The translations under genes were made by a program, and so were the position numbers. Shown here piece after piece: positions 42,703 to 51,503 of a stretch of DNA of 64,000 nucleotides; position 1 is the first letter of the stretch; each line of letters opens with the position of its first letter. This DNA is from Erythrobacter sp. YJ-T3-07 (GTDB lineage: Bacteria; Pseudomonadota; Alphaproteobacteria; Sphingomonadales; Sphingomonadaceae), in the NCBI RefSeq assembly GCF_015999305.1, contig NZ_JAEAGP010000001.1:124001-188000 (forward strand). Direction: 5' to 3'. The notes beneath the pieces were generated by a model. That model was given only the letters and a program-made list of their open reading frames with translations. It was not told the DNA's origin and made no database searches.

Positions 42703-43437
42703 TCAGAAGTGGGCGAGATAGCCGCCGTCGACCGCCAGCACCTGCCCGGTGATGTAACCCGCATCGGGAGAGGCGAGGAAGGCGACCGCACCGGCGATCT
42801 CTTCCGGCTGGCCCCACCGGCCCAGCGATGTTCGCCGCTTGAGGTGCGCGGCGATCTCTTCATCCGCGACCATCTGCGCATTTGTCTCGGTTGCGAAATA
42901 CCCCGGTGCGACCGCGTTGACCGTGATGCCGTGCGGGCCGAGTTCCGCCGCGAGCGCTCGGGTAAGCGCGTCGAGGCCGCCCTTGCTCGCCGTATAGGCC
43001 ACGTCGCCGCGCGCGATCTGCCCAGCGATCGAGCTGACATTGACGATCCGGCCCCAGCCGCGCTCGATCATCCCGGGCGCCACCCGGCGCGCGAGGTCGT
43101 AAGGCGCGGCGAGGTTGGTCTCCAGCATTGCGGAGAAGGCATCGCGCGGCAGGTCCGCCAGCGCGCGGCGGTCGCGCATCCCGGCATTGTTGACGAGGAT
43201 GTCGATCGCCCCCGCCTCGCGCAGCGCAGCCTCGCAGGCGCGCAAATCGTCGAGGTCGAACGCCAGCGGCTGCGTCCCGCCGCCGACATCGGCAAGCGCC
43301 GCCTCGTCGCGGCCCGAGACCAGCACCCGCGCGCCGTTTTCCGCCAGCCGCAGGGCGATCGCCTTGCCCAGCCCTCGCGCCGCACCGGTGACCAGCGCCG
43401 TGCGCCCGGTCAGATCGAGATGTCCCCCCGTCGTCAT
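42703..43437 (-). CDS. SDR-family oxidoreductase
   Basis: Short-chain dehydrogenase of 244 residues. GAARGLGKAIAL (18-29) binds the cofactor; SGRDEA at the end of strand 2; NNAG near residue 84; Ser in VNVSSIAGQIARG and Tyr-Lys in YTASKGG; the closing GQVLAVDGGYLAHF is typical of FabG-like enzymes. The start is 43437, three bases past the previous gene's stop. Together with the next SDR it probably serves a sugar or sugar-acid pathway such as L-fucose/L-rhamnose type oxidation, but that is a weak inference. Confidence 0.85.
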   Translation of the reverse strand: MTTGGHLDLTGRTALVTGAARGLGKAIALRLAENGARVLVSGRDEAALADVGGGTQPLAFDLDDLRACEAALREAGAIDILVNNAGMRDRRALADLPRDAFSAMLETNLAAPYDLARRVAPGMIERGWGRIVNVSSIAGQIARGDVAYTASKGGLDALTRALAAELGPHGITVNAVAPGYFATETNAQMVADEEIAAHLKRRTSLGRWGQPEEIAGAVAFLASPDAGYITGQVLAVDGGYLAHF

Positions 43438-43439
43438 GG

Positions 43440-44198
43440 TCAATGCTCGTAGATCATCTTCACCGTCATGCCACCATCGACGTTGATCGCCTGTCCGGTA
43501 ACGAAGCCCGCGCCGATCAGCCAGTCGACCGTCTGCGCGATATCCTCCGGCTTGCCGACGCGGCCCACGGGGTGCTGCGCCTTGTCCTGTTCGCGATGTT
43601 CGACCTGTTCGCGATTGGCCTGCTTCTGCCAGTTGCGCGTCTCGATCCAGCCGGGGCGGATCGCGTTGACGCGAATCTTCGGGCCGAGCGAGACCGCCAT
43701 CGCGTGCGTCAGCGCGTCGAGCCCGCCCTTGGCTGCGGCATAGCCGAAGCACTCGGGCTCGCTCATCACCGCGCGGGTGGAGGATATGTTAACGATCGTC
43801 CCGCCATCGCCGCGCCGCAGGAAGGGCAGGAGCGAGCGGCTGCACAGGAAGGCGGCGGTCAGGCTGGCGTCGATCCAGCTCTGGAAGTCGCTCAGCGACA
43901 GATCCTCCAGCGGCCCGGCATAGGGATTGGCTATCCCTGCATTGTTGACCAGACAGGTGAGCGGCGCGCCATCGAGCCATTCGGCGAGGCGATCCGCCGT
44001 GTCGATCACATGCGCTTCCTTGCCCGCATCGCCGTCGATCAGCAGCAGATCGCCATCGAGCCCCTCGCGCAGCTCAGCGAGCGCTTCCTCGTCCGGGTCC
44101 AGCCCGGCGACGCGCCAGCCCTTGTTGGCGTAGTGGATGGCGAGCGCACGGCCGATGCCGTTGCCGATACCGGTGATGAAGATCGTTTTCTGGGTCAT
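43440..44198 (-). CDS. SDR-family oxidoreductase
   Basis: Short-chain dehydrogenase of 252 residues. GIGNGIGRALAIHY (10-23) is the cofactor loop, and Asp34 (GLDPDEEA) favours NAD. NNAG is near residue 86, ISSTRAV carries the Ser, and YAAAK has the Tyr-Lys pair. GFVTGQAINVDGGMTVKMIYEH is the end. It is the first of two SDR genes in tandem with only a couple of bases between. Substrate unknown. Confidence 0.85.
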   Translation of the reverse strand: MTQKTIFITGIGNGIGRALAIHYANKGWRVAGLDPDEEALAELREGLDGDLLLIDGDAGKEAHVIDTADRLAEWLDGAPLTCLVNNAGIANPYAGPLEDLSLSDFQSWIDASLTAAFLCSRSLLPFLRRGDGGTIVNISSTRAVMSEPECFGYAAAKGGLDALTHAMAVSLGPKIRVNAIRPGWIETRNWQKQANREQVEHREQDKAQHPVGRVGKPEDIAQTVDWLIGAGFVTGQAINVDGGMTVKMIYEH

Positions 44199-44246
44199 GG
44201 CCCGCCAACGCGCAAGGTGGCCACAAAGTGCCGTGGAATCGGAGAC

Positions 44247-44678
44247 TTAGTCGCGACCCAGAATGGCGCTGCGCCCGGTCTCGCGCAGCCATGCGCCGAA
44301 ACGGCCGCCGGGAATCGGCTCCGCATCGCCGGGCAGTGCGCGCACGTAGCAATAGGCGAAGCCGCTGGTCGCGGTCCCGTCGCCAAGCGTCACGGCCAGT
44401 TCGCGCCGGGCATATTCGGCATCCGGCCCGTCATGCGCATCCTCGAAATCGTCCATCGCGGGCCAGTCGACGCCGCTGGCATCGTGGAGCATCCCGTGGA
44501 CCGTGCCGCCCTCGGCATCGGGCAGCAGGATCGGATACCAGCCGCCATCAGGTCCGCGCAGCCCGTAGAGCGTGCCGCGCACCGTCGCGCGCCGCCCTTC
44601 GTCGAGCGGGGCGATCAGTTCGGCGGCGCGGCCCTTCGCCAGTTCGCGGTTCAGAACGCCGTACGCGAACAGCCGCAT
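44247..44678 (-). CDS. Gamma-glutamylcyclotransferase-like (AIG2 fold) protein
   Basis: Protein of 143 residues of the GGCT-like/AIG2 family. The fold's start LFAYGVLNRELAKGR gives the substrate loop (YGxL), and the conserved acid lies in MDDFEDAHDGPDAEYARRELAV; AYCYVRALPG follows. The family contains cyclotransferases acting on gamma-glutamyl peptides or amines, but many members are uncharacterised. ATG 44678 shares one base with the stop of the HisN-type gene, so they are coupled. Confidence 0.8.
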   Translation of the reverse strand: MRLFAYGVLNRELAKGRAAELIAPLDEGRRATVRGTLYGLRGPDGGWYPILLPDAEGGTVHGMLHDASGVDWPAMDDFEDAHDGPDAEYARRELAVTLGDGTATSGFAYCYVRALPGDAEPIPGGRFGAWLRETGRSAILGRD

Positions 44679-45481
44679 CAGTGTTCGCCGTGAGAGTGCC
44701 CAGCCAGCGCCTCCAGCACATCCTCCAGCCGCGCGGGGTCGCCCAGCGCGATCACCGATCCGTCGCTTTGCGCGTCCAGCGGATTGCCCTGCCAGTCGGA
44801 CATGGTGCCGCCCGCGCCCTCGACCACCGGGACCAGCGCAGCATAGTCGAACAGCTTGAGGCCCGATTCGCACACGATGTCGATCTGCCCAGCCGCGAGC
44901 ATGCCGTAATTATAGCAGTCGCCGCCATAGACGATCATGCCCTGCCGCTTGTTGCCGCCGACCGCGTGCGCCAGCCGCATGTAGCCATCGGCACTCTCGG
45001 CATCGAAATAGTGCGGGCTGCTGGTGGCGAGGATCGCCGCGTCGAGGCTCTTGCACGAACGCGTGCGCACCTCGCGCCCGTTGAGCGTGGTCGGCATGCC
45101 GATCCGCCCGACCCAGCGTTCGCCCGTGATCGGCTGGTCGATCAGGCCGAGCACCGGCCAGCCATCCTGCATCAGCGCGATGAGCGTGCCGAAAATGGGC
45201 CGCCCGGCGATGAAGCTGATCGTCCCGTCGATCGGGTCGAGCACCCATTGACGGCCAGAGCGGCCCTCATGCTCGGGATATTCCTCGCCCACGATCCCGT
45301 CCTGCGCATATTCGGACATCAGAATCGCGCGCATCGCATCCTCCGCCTCGCGGTCGGCGATGGTCACGGGCGAGGCATCGCCTTTGAACTCGGGCGAGAC
45401 TTCGCGGAAATGCGGGCGAATCGCCTCGCGCGCAGCATCGGCCAGCCGGTGGGCGACCGCCAGTTCGTCGTCGAGTTTCAT
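44678..45481 (-). CDS. hisN: Inositol monophosphatase-family, HisN-type histidinol-phosphatase
   Basis: Mg-dependent phosphatase of 267 residues. Metal ligands: Glu in VGEEYPEH near residue 66, and Asp-Pro-Ile-Asp-Gly-Thr (DPIDGT) near 82; the C-terminal Asp lies in LKLFDYAALVPVVEGAGG. The sequence RSGRQWVLDPIDGTISF and the length suit the HisN branch used for histidine synthesis in alphaproteobacteria; a general IMPase is the alternative. It is flanked by prs upstream, which supplies PRPP for histidine, a neat but indirect support. Confidence 0.85.
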   Translation of the reverse strand: MKLDDELAVAHRLADAAREAIRPHFREVSPEFKGDASPVTIADREAEDAMRAILMSEYAQDGIVGEEYPEHEGRSGRQWVLDPIDGTISFIAGRPIFGTLIALMQDGWPVLGLIDQPITGERWVGRIGMPTTLNGREVRTRSCKSLDAAILATSSPHYFDAESADGYMRLAHAVGGNKRQGMIVYGGDCYNYGMLAAGQIDIVCESGLKLFDYAALVPVVEGAGGTMSDWQGNPLDAQSDGSVIALGDPARLEDVLEALAGHSHGEH

Positions 45482-45508
45482 CGCGCGGCTCTCCTTTATG
45501 GTGCCCGC

Positions 45509-46444
45509 CTAGTCGAACAGGCTGGAAACCGAGCTTTCGTCCGCAATGCGCCGCACCGCTTCGCCGATCAGCGGGGCGATGGTGAGGTAGCGGATGCGCT
45601 TGGCGTCCTTGGCGGCTTCGGCGGCGGGAATCGTGTCGGTCACCACCAGTTCGGTCAGCTGCGAGGCATCGACCCGCGCCACCGCCGCGCCCGACAGCAC
45701 GCCGTGGGTGATGTAGGCGGCGACCGAGGATGCCCCCTGTTCGAGCAGCGCGTCGGCCGCGTTGCACAGGGTGCCACCCGAATCGACGATATCATCGATC
45801 AGCACGCAGTGGCGGCCCTGCACGTCGCCGATGATGTTCATCACCTCCGATTCGCCGGGCCGGTCGCGCCGCTTGTCGACGATCGCCAGCGGCGCATTGT
45901 CGAGCCGCTTGGCCAGAGCGCGCGCGCGAACCACGCCGCCCACGTCGGGGCTGACGACCATCAGGTCGCGGTCGCCGTAACGCGCCTGAATGTCGGCAGC
46001 CATCACAGGCGCTGCAAACAGGTTGTCTGTCGGGATGTCGAAGAAGCCCTGGATCTGGCCTGCGTGCAGGTCCACCGCCAGCACGCGGTCGGCCCCGGCC
46101 TGCGTGATCAGGTTGGCGACCAGCTTGGCGCTGATGGGCGTACGCGGGCCGGGTTTGCGATCCTGCCGGGCATAGCCGAAATAGGGAACGACGGCGGTGA
46201 TCCGGCGAGCCGATGCGCGCTTCAGCGCATCGATGCAGATCAGCAGCTCCATCAGGTTGTCGTTCGCCGGGAAGCTGGTCGACTGGAGCACGAACACGTC
46301 TTCGCCGCGCACGTTCTCGTGAATTTCGACGAAGACTTCCTCGTCGGCGAATCGGCGCACGCTGGCGTCGGTCAGCGGAATTTCGAGGTAGCCTGCGATC
46401 GCACGGGCGAGGGGCAGGTTCGAATTGCCGGCCATCAGTTTCAT
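45509..46444 (-). CDS. prs: Ribose-phosphate pyrophosphokinase
   Basis: PRPP synthase, 311 residues, which makes PRPP from ribose 5-phosphate and ATP. Landmarks: [20 protein letters not shown] (ATP flexible loop) near residue 95, [19 protein letters not shown] near 125, [19 protein letters not shown] near 167 and the PRPP loop [18 protein letters not shown] near 215. ATG 46444 gives the family start [13 protein letters not shown]. It heads the hisN-GGCT unit; 152 bases separate it from the divergent HTH gene. Confidence 0.95.
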   Translation of the reverse strand: MKLMAGNSNLPLARAIAGYLEIPLTDASVRRFADEEVFVEIHENVRGEDVFVLQSTSFPANDNLMELLICIDALKRASARRITAVVPYFGYARQDRKPGPRTPISAKLVANLITQAGADRVLAVDLHAGQIQGFFDIPTDNLFAAPVMAADIQARYGDRDLMVVSPDVGGVVRARALAKRLDNAPLAIVDKRRDRPGESEVMNIIGDVQGRHCVLIDDIVDSGGTLCNAADALLEQGASSVAAYITHGVLSGAAVARVDASQLTELVVTDTIPAAEAAKDAKRIRYLTIAPLIGEAVRRIADESSVSSLFD

Positions 46445-46596
46445 AAGGGAGGCGGTCCTTGTTGGAGGCGGGGCGGGGTCGGTTGCGCGGCTAAACCGCC
46501 GGTCACACGAATGCAATGTGTGGTTCGCGTGTGCGCCCCGGATCGCGCGCTCAAAACGCTTTCCTACTGCTGCCCGTTCGTGGCTTAAAATGGGCG

Positions 46597-48288
46597 ATGG
46601 CGAAGCCCCGTGCCCACCATTTGCGCCGCCGTCCCGGCTGGTTCCGCCCCGTTACGCTGCGCACGCGGCGCGACGGGTGGAGCGTGGCGCGCCAGTGCGC
46701 CTTTCTCGTGCAGCTCTACCTCACCGGATCGGCTGCGGCGGCGGCGCGACATGTCGGGATGAGCCGTGCGAGCGCCTATCGCCTGCGGGCACGCCCAGAG
46801 GCGCGATCCTTCGCCGATGCCTGGGACCGCGTGCTGACCCCGCCCGGGTCGGGGCGCTTCGAAGGCGTGCGCGAGGATTTCCGGAAGGTGACGGATGCGC
46901 AGCTGTTCGCGCGGGTGAAGCGCGGGCTGGTCAAGCCGGTGGTCTATCGCGGGGCGATGGTCGACATCGCGCGCAAACCGGACCTTCCGGCGCTTCTGAG
47001 GCTGACGCGCAGGGTCGGCTCACCAGATCGCGATCGCCTGTCTGCGGACCCGGGCAAAGGCGGAGCAAGTTTGCCATCCGGGCCCGGTGAGTGTGTCACG
47101 CCAACCCGATCCTCCCCGTTTTGCGCAGCCAAATGGGGAGGGGGACTGCGACACCGCAGGTGTCGGGGTGGAGGGGAAGTCGTGCCAGAGCCCCTCCGTC
47201 AGACGCCTGACGGCGTCTGCCACCTCCCCATTTGCGGCTTCGCCGAAAACGGGGAGGATCAGAGGATGCAAGGTGCGAAGGCCGTTGCGCTTACGGAAAC
47301 GCCCGCGTCTCCCCGCAGACTACCGGATGCGGTGCTCGCCGCGGATCCAGCGCACCGTGCCGCTCGACGCGCGCATCACCACGCTCTCGGTGGTCATGCG
47401 TCCGCCCTTGCGGCGCTTCACGCCTTCGAGCAGCGATCCCGAGGTCACACCGGTCGCCGCGAAGATGCAGTCGCCCTTGGCGAGGTCTTCCAGCTTGTAG
47501 ATCCGGTCGAGATCCTCGATGCCCCACTTGGCGGCGCGGGCCTTCTCGTCCTCGTTGCGGAACACGAGGCGGCCGTTGAACTGGCCGCCGACGCAGCGCA
47601 GCGCGGCTGCGGCCAGCACGCCCTCGGGCGCGCCGCCCTGGCCCATGTACATGTCGATCGTGGTGTCCTCGTCGGTCACCGCGATCACTCCGGCGACGTC
47701 GCCATCGCCGATCAGCACCACACCGCAGCCGAGCGAGCGCAGCTCCGCGATCAGCTCCGCATGGCGCGGCCGGTCGAGCACGCAGACGATGATCTCCTCG
47801 GGCTTCACGCCCTTGGCTTCAGCGACAGCACGCACGTTCTCGGTCGGCGACTTGGCAAGGTCGATCACGCCTTCGGGATAGCCGGGGCCGACCGCGATCT
47901 TGTCCATGTAGGTGTCGGGCGCGTTGAGCAGGTTGCCCTTCTCCGCCGCCGCCAGCACCGCCAGCGCGTTGGGCCCGGCCTTGGCGGTGATGGTGGTGCC
48001 TTCCAGCGGGTCGAGCGCGATGTCGATCTTGGGTCCGGTGCCCGGCGCGCCGCCGACCTTCTCGCCGATATAGAGCATCGGCGCCTCGTCCCGCTCGCCC
48101 TCGCCGATCACCACGGTGCCGTCGATCTCGAGCTTGTCGAAGGCCTTGCGCATCGCTTCGACAGCGGCGGCATCGGCGGCTTTCTCGTCCCCGCGACCGA
48201 CCAGCTTGGATGCGGCGATCGCGGCTTTCTCGGTCACGCGTACCAGTTCGAGCACCAGCACCCGGTCGAGTTCGCTGGACGTGCCTGA
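46597..48288 (+). CDS. HTH protein related to GTA small terminase, with run-on C-terminus
   Basis: The first ~140 residues look like a real protein: a basic lead ([15 protein letters not shown]), then a helix-turn-helix ([37 protein letters not shown]) and FADAWDRVL, then LLRLTRR near 47015. The domain pattern matches GTA gene 1 at 7599. After that the frame has no stop, passes through the palindromic element 47108-47260 and runs antisense to glpX until 48288. The native end was probably near 47020-47100 and has been lost, so the last ~400 residues are unlikely to be meaningful. No good ribosome-binding site is seen. Confidence 0.4.
   Translation: MAKPRAHHLRRRPGWFRPVTLRTRRDGWSVARQCAFLVQLYLTGSAAAAARHVGMSRASAYRLRARPEARSFADAWDRVLTPPGSGRFEGVREDFRKVTDAQLFARVKRGLVKPVVYRGAMVDIARKPDLPALLRLTRRVGSPDRDRLSADPGKGGASLPSGPGECVTPTRSSPFCAAKWGGGLRHRRCRGGGEVVPEPLRQTPDGVCHLPICGFAENGEDQRMQGAKAVALTETPASPRRLPDAVLAADPAHRAARRAHHHALGGHASALAALHAFEQRSRGHTGRREDAVALGEVFQLVDPVEILDAPLGGAGLLVLVAEHEAAVELAADAAQRGCGQHALGRAALAHVHVDRGVLVGHRDHSGDVAIADQHHTAAERAQLRDQLRMARPVEHADDDLLGLHALGFSDSTHVLGRRLGKVDHAFGIAGADRDLVHVGVGRVEQVALLRRRQHRQRVGPGLGGDGGAFQRVERDVDLGSGARRAADLLADIEHRRLVPLALADHHGAVDLELVEGLAHRFDSGGIGGFLVPATDQLGCGDRGFLGHAYQFEHQHPVEFAGRA
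47108..47260. repeat. 153-bp palindromic (MITE-like) element
   Basis: A perfect 15-base terminal inverted repeat (GATCCTCCCCGTTTT at 47108-47122, its complement at 47246-47260) encloses nested arms (CCAAATGGGGAGG against CCTCCCCATTTGCGG) and a central palindromic stretch. No transposase is encoded. It resembles non-autonomous repeats scattered in sphingomonad genomes. Confidence 0.8.
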
Positions 48289-48297
48289 GGTGTTCAT
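47320..48297 (-). CDS. glpX: Class II fructose-1,6-bisphosphatase
   Basis: GlpX, 325 residues, a Li-sensitive phosphatase of gluconeogenesis. Substrate and metal residues lie in [15 protein letters not shown] near residue 65, [10 protein letters not shown] near 97, [12 protein letters not shown] near 175 and GDGDVAGVI near 200; [20 protein letters not shown] follows. The start [23 protein letters not shown] is typical. It is monocistronic here, downstream of the hom gene region but separated by the plus-strand gene at 48361. Confidence 0.95.
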   Translation of the reverse strand: MNTSGTSSELDRVLVLELVRVTEKAAIAASKLVGRGDEKAADAAAVEAMRKAFDKLEIDGTVVIGEGERDEAPMLYIGEKVGGAPGTGPKIDIALDPLEGTTITAKAGPNALAVLAAAEKGNLLNAPDTYMDKIAVGPGYPEGVIDLAKSPTENVRAVAEAKGVKPEEIIVCVLDRPRHAELIAELRSLGCGVVLIGDGDVAGVIAVTDEDTTIDMYMGQGGAPEGVLAAAALRCVGGQFNGRLVFRNEDEKARAAKWGIEDLDRIYKLEDLAKGDCIFAATGVTSGSLLEGVKRRKGGRMTTESVVMRASSGTVRWIRGEHRIR

Positions 48298-48360
48298 TGG
48301 TAATTCAGCCCTTCTGGTATCGTTTGCCCTGGTTGAAGCGCCTAGTCGGGGAGCGGGCCT

Positions 48361-48912
48361 GTGTCGATACGAAGCGCTTTTGTCATCACGATTTGCGGCG
48401 GTGCCGCGCTGGCGGGGACACCCGCTGCAGCGCAGGATCGCGAGGATGTGGTCGGTCCGGTGCTGGAAGAGGCGCGGCGTGCCTATACCGCGCCCGAGCC
48501 GGAGCGCGAGCTGCCCGCCGACTGCCCCGAATCGGCCGATAACGAAATCGTGGTCTGCGCCCCGGTGGAACAGAACCCGGACCAGTACCGGGTGCAATCG
48601 CGGCTTGAGCGTGGCGACGAGAGTCATCTGGAGTGGACCGGGCAGGCACCCGACGTCTCGGGCCCGGGCATCTTCAAGGGCCCGGCGACCGTCAGCGGCT
48701 GCATCAAGGGCATCACCTGCCCCCCGCCGCCGGCCTACATCATCGACTTCTCCGAGCTGCCCGAGGCACCGCCAGGGTCCGACGCGGACCGGATTGCGCG
48801 CGGTCTTGCTCCGCGTGGCTCGGCCTATGATGGCGGCACCCCTGCCGACGGCCAGCCTTCCGATGAGCAGGCACAGGCGCAGGAGGCACCGCCGCCCTCG
48901 CCCGAAGGCTGA
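48361..48912 (+). CDS. Secreted protein of unknown function
   Basis: Unrecognised protein of 183 residues, starting at GTG 48361. A signal peptide (SIRSAFVITICGGAALAGTPAAAQ) leads to a mature part with LPADCPESADNEIVVCAPVEQ and SGCIKGITCPPPPAYIIDFSELP, giving four cysteines that could form two disulfides; this DNEIVVCAP motif recurs in secreted proteins of sphingomonads. The tail is rich in Pro, Gln and Ala. It lies divergent from glpX and converges with hom. Confidence 0.72.
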   Translation: MSIRSAFVITICGGAALAGTPAAAQDREDVVGPVLEEARRAYTAPEPERELPADCPESADNEIVVCAPVEQNPDQYRVQSRLERGDESHLEWTGQAPDVSGPGIFKGPATVSGCIKGITCPPPPAYIIDFSELPEAPPGSDADRIARGLAPRGSAYDGGTPADGQPSDEQAQAQEAPPPSPEG

Positions 48913-48918
48913 GGCGGA

Positions 48919-50235
48919 TCAGTCCTGCAGGATCGGCATCGAGAGCGGCGGCTCGACGATGCTCTGCGATCCCTGCAACCGGGCCAGCGCATCGCGGATG
49001 TTGCGGGCGGGCGCGCGGTGGGTGGTCAGTGCGACCATGATCCCGCCGGCTTCTGGGTCGACCCCCTCGCCTTCCTGGATCAGGCTCTGGATGCTGACCC
49101 GCGCATCGCGCATCGCGGCGGCCAGCTCGGCGAGCACGCCGGGGCGGTCGGCAACGACGAAGCGCAGGTAATAGCGTGCCTCTCGCGCCCCCGAATCGGC
49201 CCGCTCGGCCACCGCCAGCTGCCCCGCCGGGACGGCGAGCGGCGCGCGGGCCTGGCCTCTGGCGAGCGCAACTACGTCGGCGACGATCCCGCTGGCGGTC
49301 GCCGCACTGCCCGCGCCCGCGCCCTGGATCAGGATCGGGCCCGACTGGTCGCCCAGCGCCAGCACCGCGTTGGTCGGCCCGTCGATCCCGGCAAGCAGAT
49401 GGTCGGCGGGGAGCAGGCAGGGGCGAACCCGCTGCAGCAGCGCGGGTGCCTCGCCCGGGCGATCGACCATGTCGGCCATCGCGACGAGGCGGATCTTGTA
49501 GCCGAGCCGTTCGGCCTGCGCGATGTCGGCGGCGCGCACGTCGCGGATGCCGTTCACTTCGACGCCCGCGAAGTCGGGCCGCAGGCCGAAGCCCAGCGCG
49601 GCAAGAATGGCGAGCTTGTGCGCCGCATCGCCACCATCGACGTCGAGCGCAGGGTCCGCTTCGGCGTAGCCCAGCCGCTGCGCCTCGGCGAGCGTCTCGC
49701 CAAAGTCCTCGCCCGAGCGCTCCATGGCCGAGAGGATGTAGTTGCTGGTGCCGTTGAGAATGCCCTCGATCCGGTCGATCCGGTTGGCAGAGAGCCCGTC
49801 GCGCATGGTCTGGAGGATCGGGGTGCCCGCGCACACCGCAGCTTCGAACAGCAGCGCCGCGCCCGAGGCTTCAGCGGCCTGCGCCAGCTCGAACCCGTGG
49901 GTCGCGATCATCGCCTTGTTCGCAGTCACCACGCTGCGCCCGGCAGACAGGCTGGCGCGGGCGAGATCGAGCGCGGGACCATCGGTGCCGCCCATCACCT
50001 CGATCACCGCGTCCAGCCCCTCGACCTGCGCCAGATCGGCCGGATCGTCGCACCACTGGTATCCGGAAAGGTCGATCCCACGGTCCCGGCCACGCGTCCG
50101 CGCGCTGACCGCGACCACCTCGATCGGGCGACCGGCGCGCGCGGAGATGAGACTGGCGTTATCGTCCAGCAGGCGCAGCACGCCCGTGCCGACCGTGCCG
50201 AGGCCCGCAAGGCCCAGTTTGAATGCATCGCTCAT
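48919..50235 (-). CDS. hom: Homoserine dehydrogenase
   Basis: Monofunctional homoserine dehydrogenase of 438 residues (NAD(P)-dependent, threonine/methionine pathway). GLAGLGTVGTGVLRLL (9-24) binds the nucleotide; VTANKAMIATHG with the key Lys is near residue 108; GILNGTSNYILSAM near 163; YAEADPALDVDGGDAAHKLAILA near 200 carries the catalytic Lys. A C-terminal ACT domain (about 355-430, RYYLRFVVADRPGVLAELAAAM) suggests threonine feedback. Confidence 0.95.
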   Translation of the reverse strand: MSDAFKLGLAGLGTVGTGVLRLLDDNASLISARAGRPIEVVAVSARTRGRDRGIDLSGYQWCDDPADLAQVEGLDAVIEVMGGTDGPALDLARASLSAGRSVVTANKAMIATHGFELAQAAEASGAALLFEAAVCAGTPILQTMRDGLSANRIDRIEGILNGTSNYILSAMERSGEDFGETLAEAQRLGYAEADPALDVDGGDAAHKLAILAALGFGLRPDFAGVEVNGIRDVRAADIAQAERLGYKIRLVAMADMVDRPGEAPALLQRVRPCLLPADHLLAGIDGPTNAVLALGDQSGPILIQGAGAGSAATASGIVADVVALARGQARAPLAVPAGQLAVAERADSGAREARYYLRFVVADRPGVLAELAAAMRDARVSIQSLIQEGEGVDPEAGGIMVALTTHRAPARNIRDALARLQGSQSIVEPPLSMPILQD

Positions 50236-50298
50236 GGGCGCGAGGGCTTAATGCCGCGGCGCACAATGGCAACCACCCGCGGCACCTGCCTGACCGAT

Positions 50299-51180
50299 TC
50301 AGTAGCGGATTGTCGGCGCCTCGCGCAGCCGCGGGCACGGGCCCAGCTGGCTGATCACATAGCGATAGTCGTCGCTCGCGCGGGCGCGGTCGGCGGGTTC
50401 GCGCGCAAGGTTCGCCTCGCTCGGCAGCGTCTGGGGCAGCGCACAGGCGAGGCGGTAGGCGGCCAGCGACCCGCGGGGCGGGATGCGCACAGCCTGATCG
50501 ACGATCTCGGAGAAGGACACGCCCCACACCGGCTCCATTCCCGGACGGCGGACCACGCTGATCGCGGCGGGTGCGTCGTTGACGGTCGCGAGGAAGATTT
50601 GCGTCTCCGATTCGCCCGCCAGCGTCCCTGCGACCGACAGCGCATCGCGCACGCCGGTGATTCGCGACGGCGCATCGGGCGCGACCAGCTGTTCCAGAAT
50701 GAGACGCGTGCGGCGCTCCAGCTCCGCGTTCCAGCGCAGCTGCGCGTCGGGCGCGACCAGTTGCAGCTCGCCCGGGCGGCCCGAAACGGGGCGCGCGAAC
50801 AGGATCACTTCTGCATTGCGCAGACTGGGCTTGCGACCCCGCGCGTCGAGCGGAAGATCGACCAGATAGCGAACCCGTTCACCCACCGGAGTGGTGCCTG
50901 CCAGCAGGCTCTGCGTTTCTGCCTCGATATAAAACCGGGTATGGCCCGGCTGCACTCCCGGCGCACGCTCGGGCTTGAGTTCGCTTTGGCGGCGCACCTT
51001 TGCCCGCAGCACGAGATCGGCATAGTCGGCGAGGTCGATCAGGTCGGCATCCGTCGCCTGCTGCGGCGCGGGTACTGCCTGCGCGCTGCGATCCTGCGCA
51101 TGGGCCGCACCGGCCATGCCTGCAGGGGCAGCAACGGCGGCTGCGAGGGCGGTGGCGATAATCGGCCTCAGGAACTTCAC
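50299..51180 (-). CDS. Secreted protein of unknown function
   Basis: Protein of 293 residues beginning at GTG 51180 (GGAGAG ribosome-binding site), with a signal peptide (KFLRPIIATALAAAVAAPAGMAGAAHAQ). The mature part reads as mixed alpha/beta (LIDLADYADLVLRAKVRRQSELKPERAPG, LLAGTTPVGERVRYLVDLPLDARGRKP) without a recognised family; one Cys pair near the end (ALPQ, GPCPRL) is weak. It lies upstream of hom on the same strand, with 64 bases between. The frame extends to 51252 without a better start. Confidence 0.75.
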   Translation of the reverse strand: MKFLRPIIATALAAAVAAPAGMAGAAHAQDRSAQAVPAPQQATDADLIDLADYADLVLRAKVRRQSELKPERAPGVQPGHTRFYIEAETQSLLAGTTPVGERVRYLVDLPLDARGRKPSLRNAEVILFARPVSGRPGELQLVAPDAQLRWNAELERRTRLILEQLVAPDAPSRITGVRDALSVAGTLAGESETQIFLATVNDAPAAISVVRRPGMEPVWGVSFSEIVDQAVRIPPRGSLAAYRLACALPQTLPSEANLAREPADRARASDDYRYVISQLGPCPRLREAPTIRY

Positions 51181-51503
51181 TGCTCTCTCCGGGATTGGAA
51201 AAGGGCGGGCATGCCGCACTTTCGGCTTGGGGATTTGTGACTGCAGACACATTGACTAGTGAATTCCAACTGAACCGACAAAGGGTTTGCAGTGGGTTTG
51301 CATCCTGTCTAAGACCCGACGCGTCTGGGTGGACGGTACGGAAATTACCCGGACACGGCCCCACTGGCTCGTGAGATTGCGCCTTCCGCCTGCCGGGAGA
51401 CGCAATCGAATTGGCTAACGGGTCGTAAACTATCGCCGTCCGGTGCAGCCGCCGGACATGATCGCCGGGCCGCGCCCGGTGCTTGATGGAGTGATGCGAC
51501 TGC
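51181..51503. other. Divergent intergenic region before tonB
   Basis: Holds the 5' ends of the minus-strand secreted gene and of tonB. It is visibly less GC-rich (e.g. TTGACTAGTGAATTCC near 51252). No clear hexamer pair or Fur-type box was picked with confidence; the ribosome-binding GGAG for tonB is near 51487. Confidence 0.5.

Noticed and set aside
42703..44198. Tandem SDR pair as a gene duplication
   Set aside because: The two differ in cofactor loop, active-site context and most positions; they are members of the same superfamily but not recent copies.
44228..46588. Plus-strand open frame of 786 codons
   Set aside because: It lies fully antisense to the cyclotransferase-like, hisN and prs genes, whose motifs are clear. 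In GC-rich DNA the antisense frame stays open by codon bias.
49018..51240. Plus-strand open frame of 740 codons
   Set aside because: Antisense to hom and the secreted gene at 50299; its composition (Arg/His/Gln-rich) is typical of a shadow frame.
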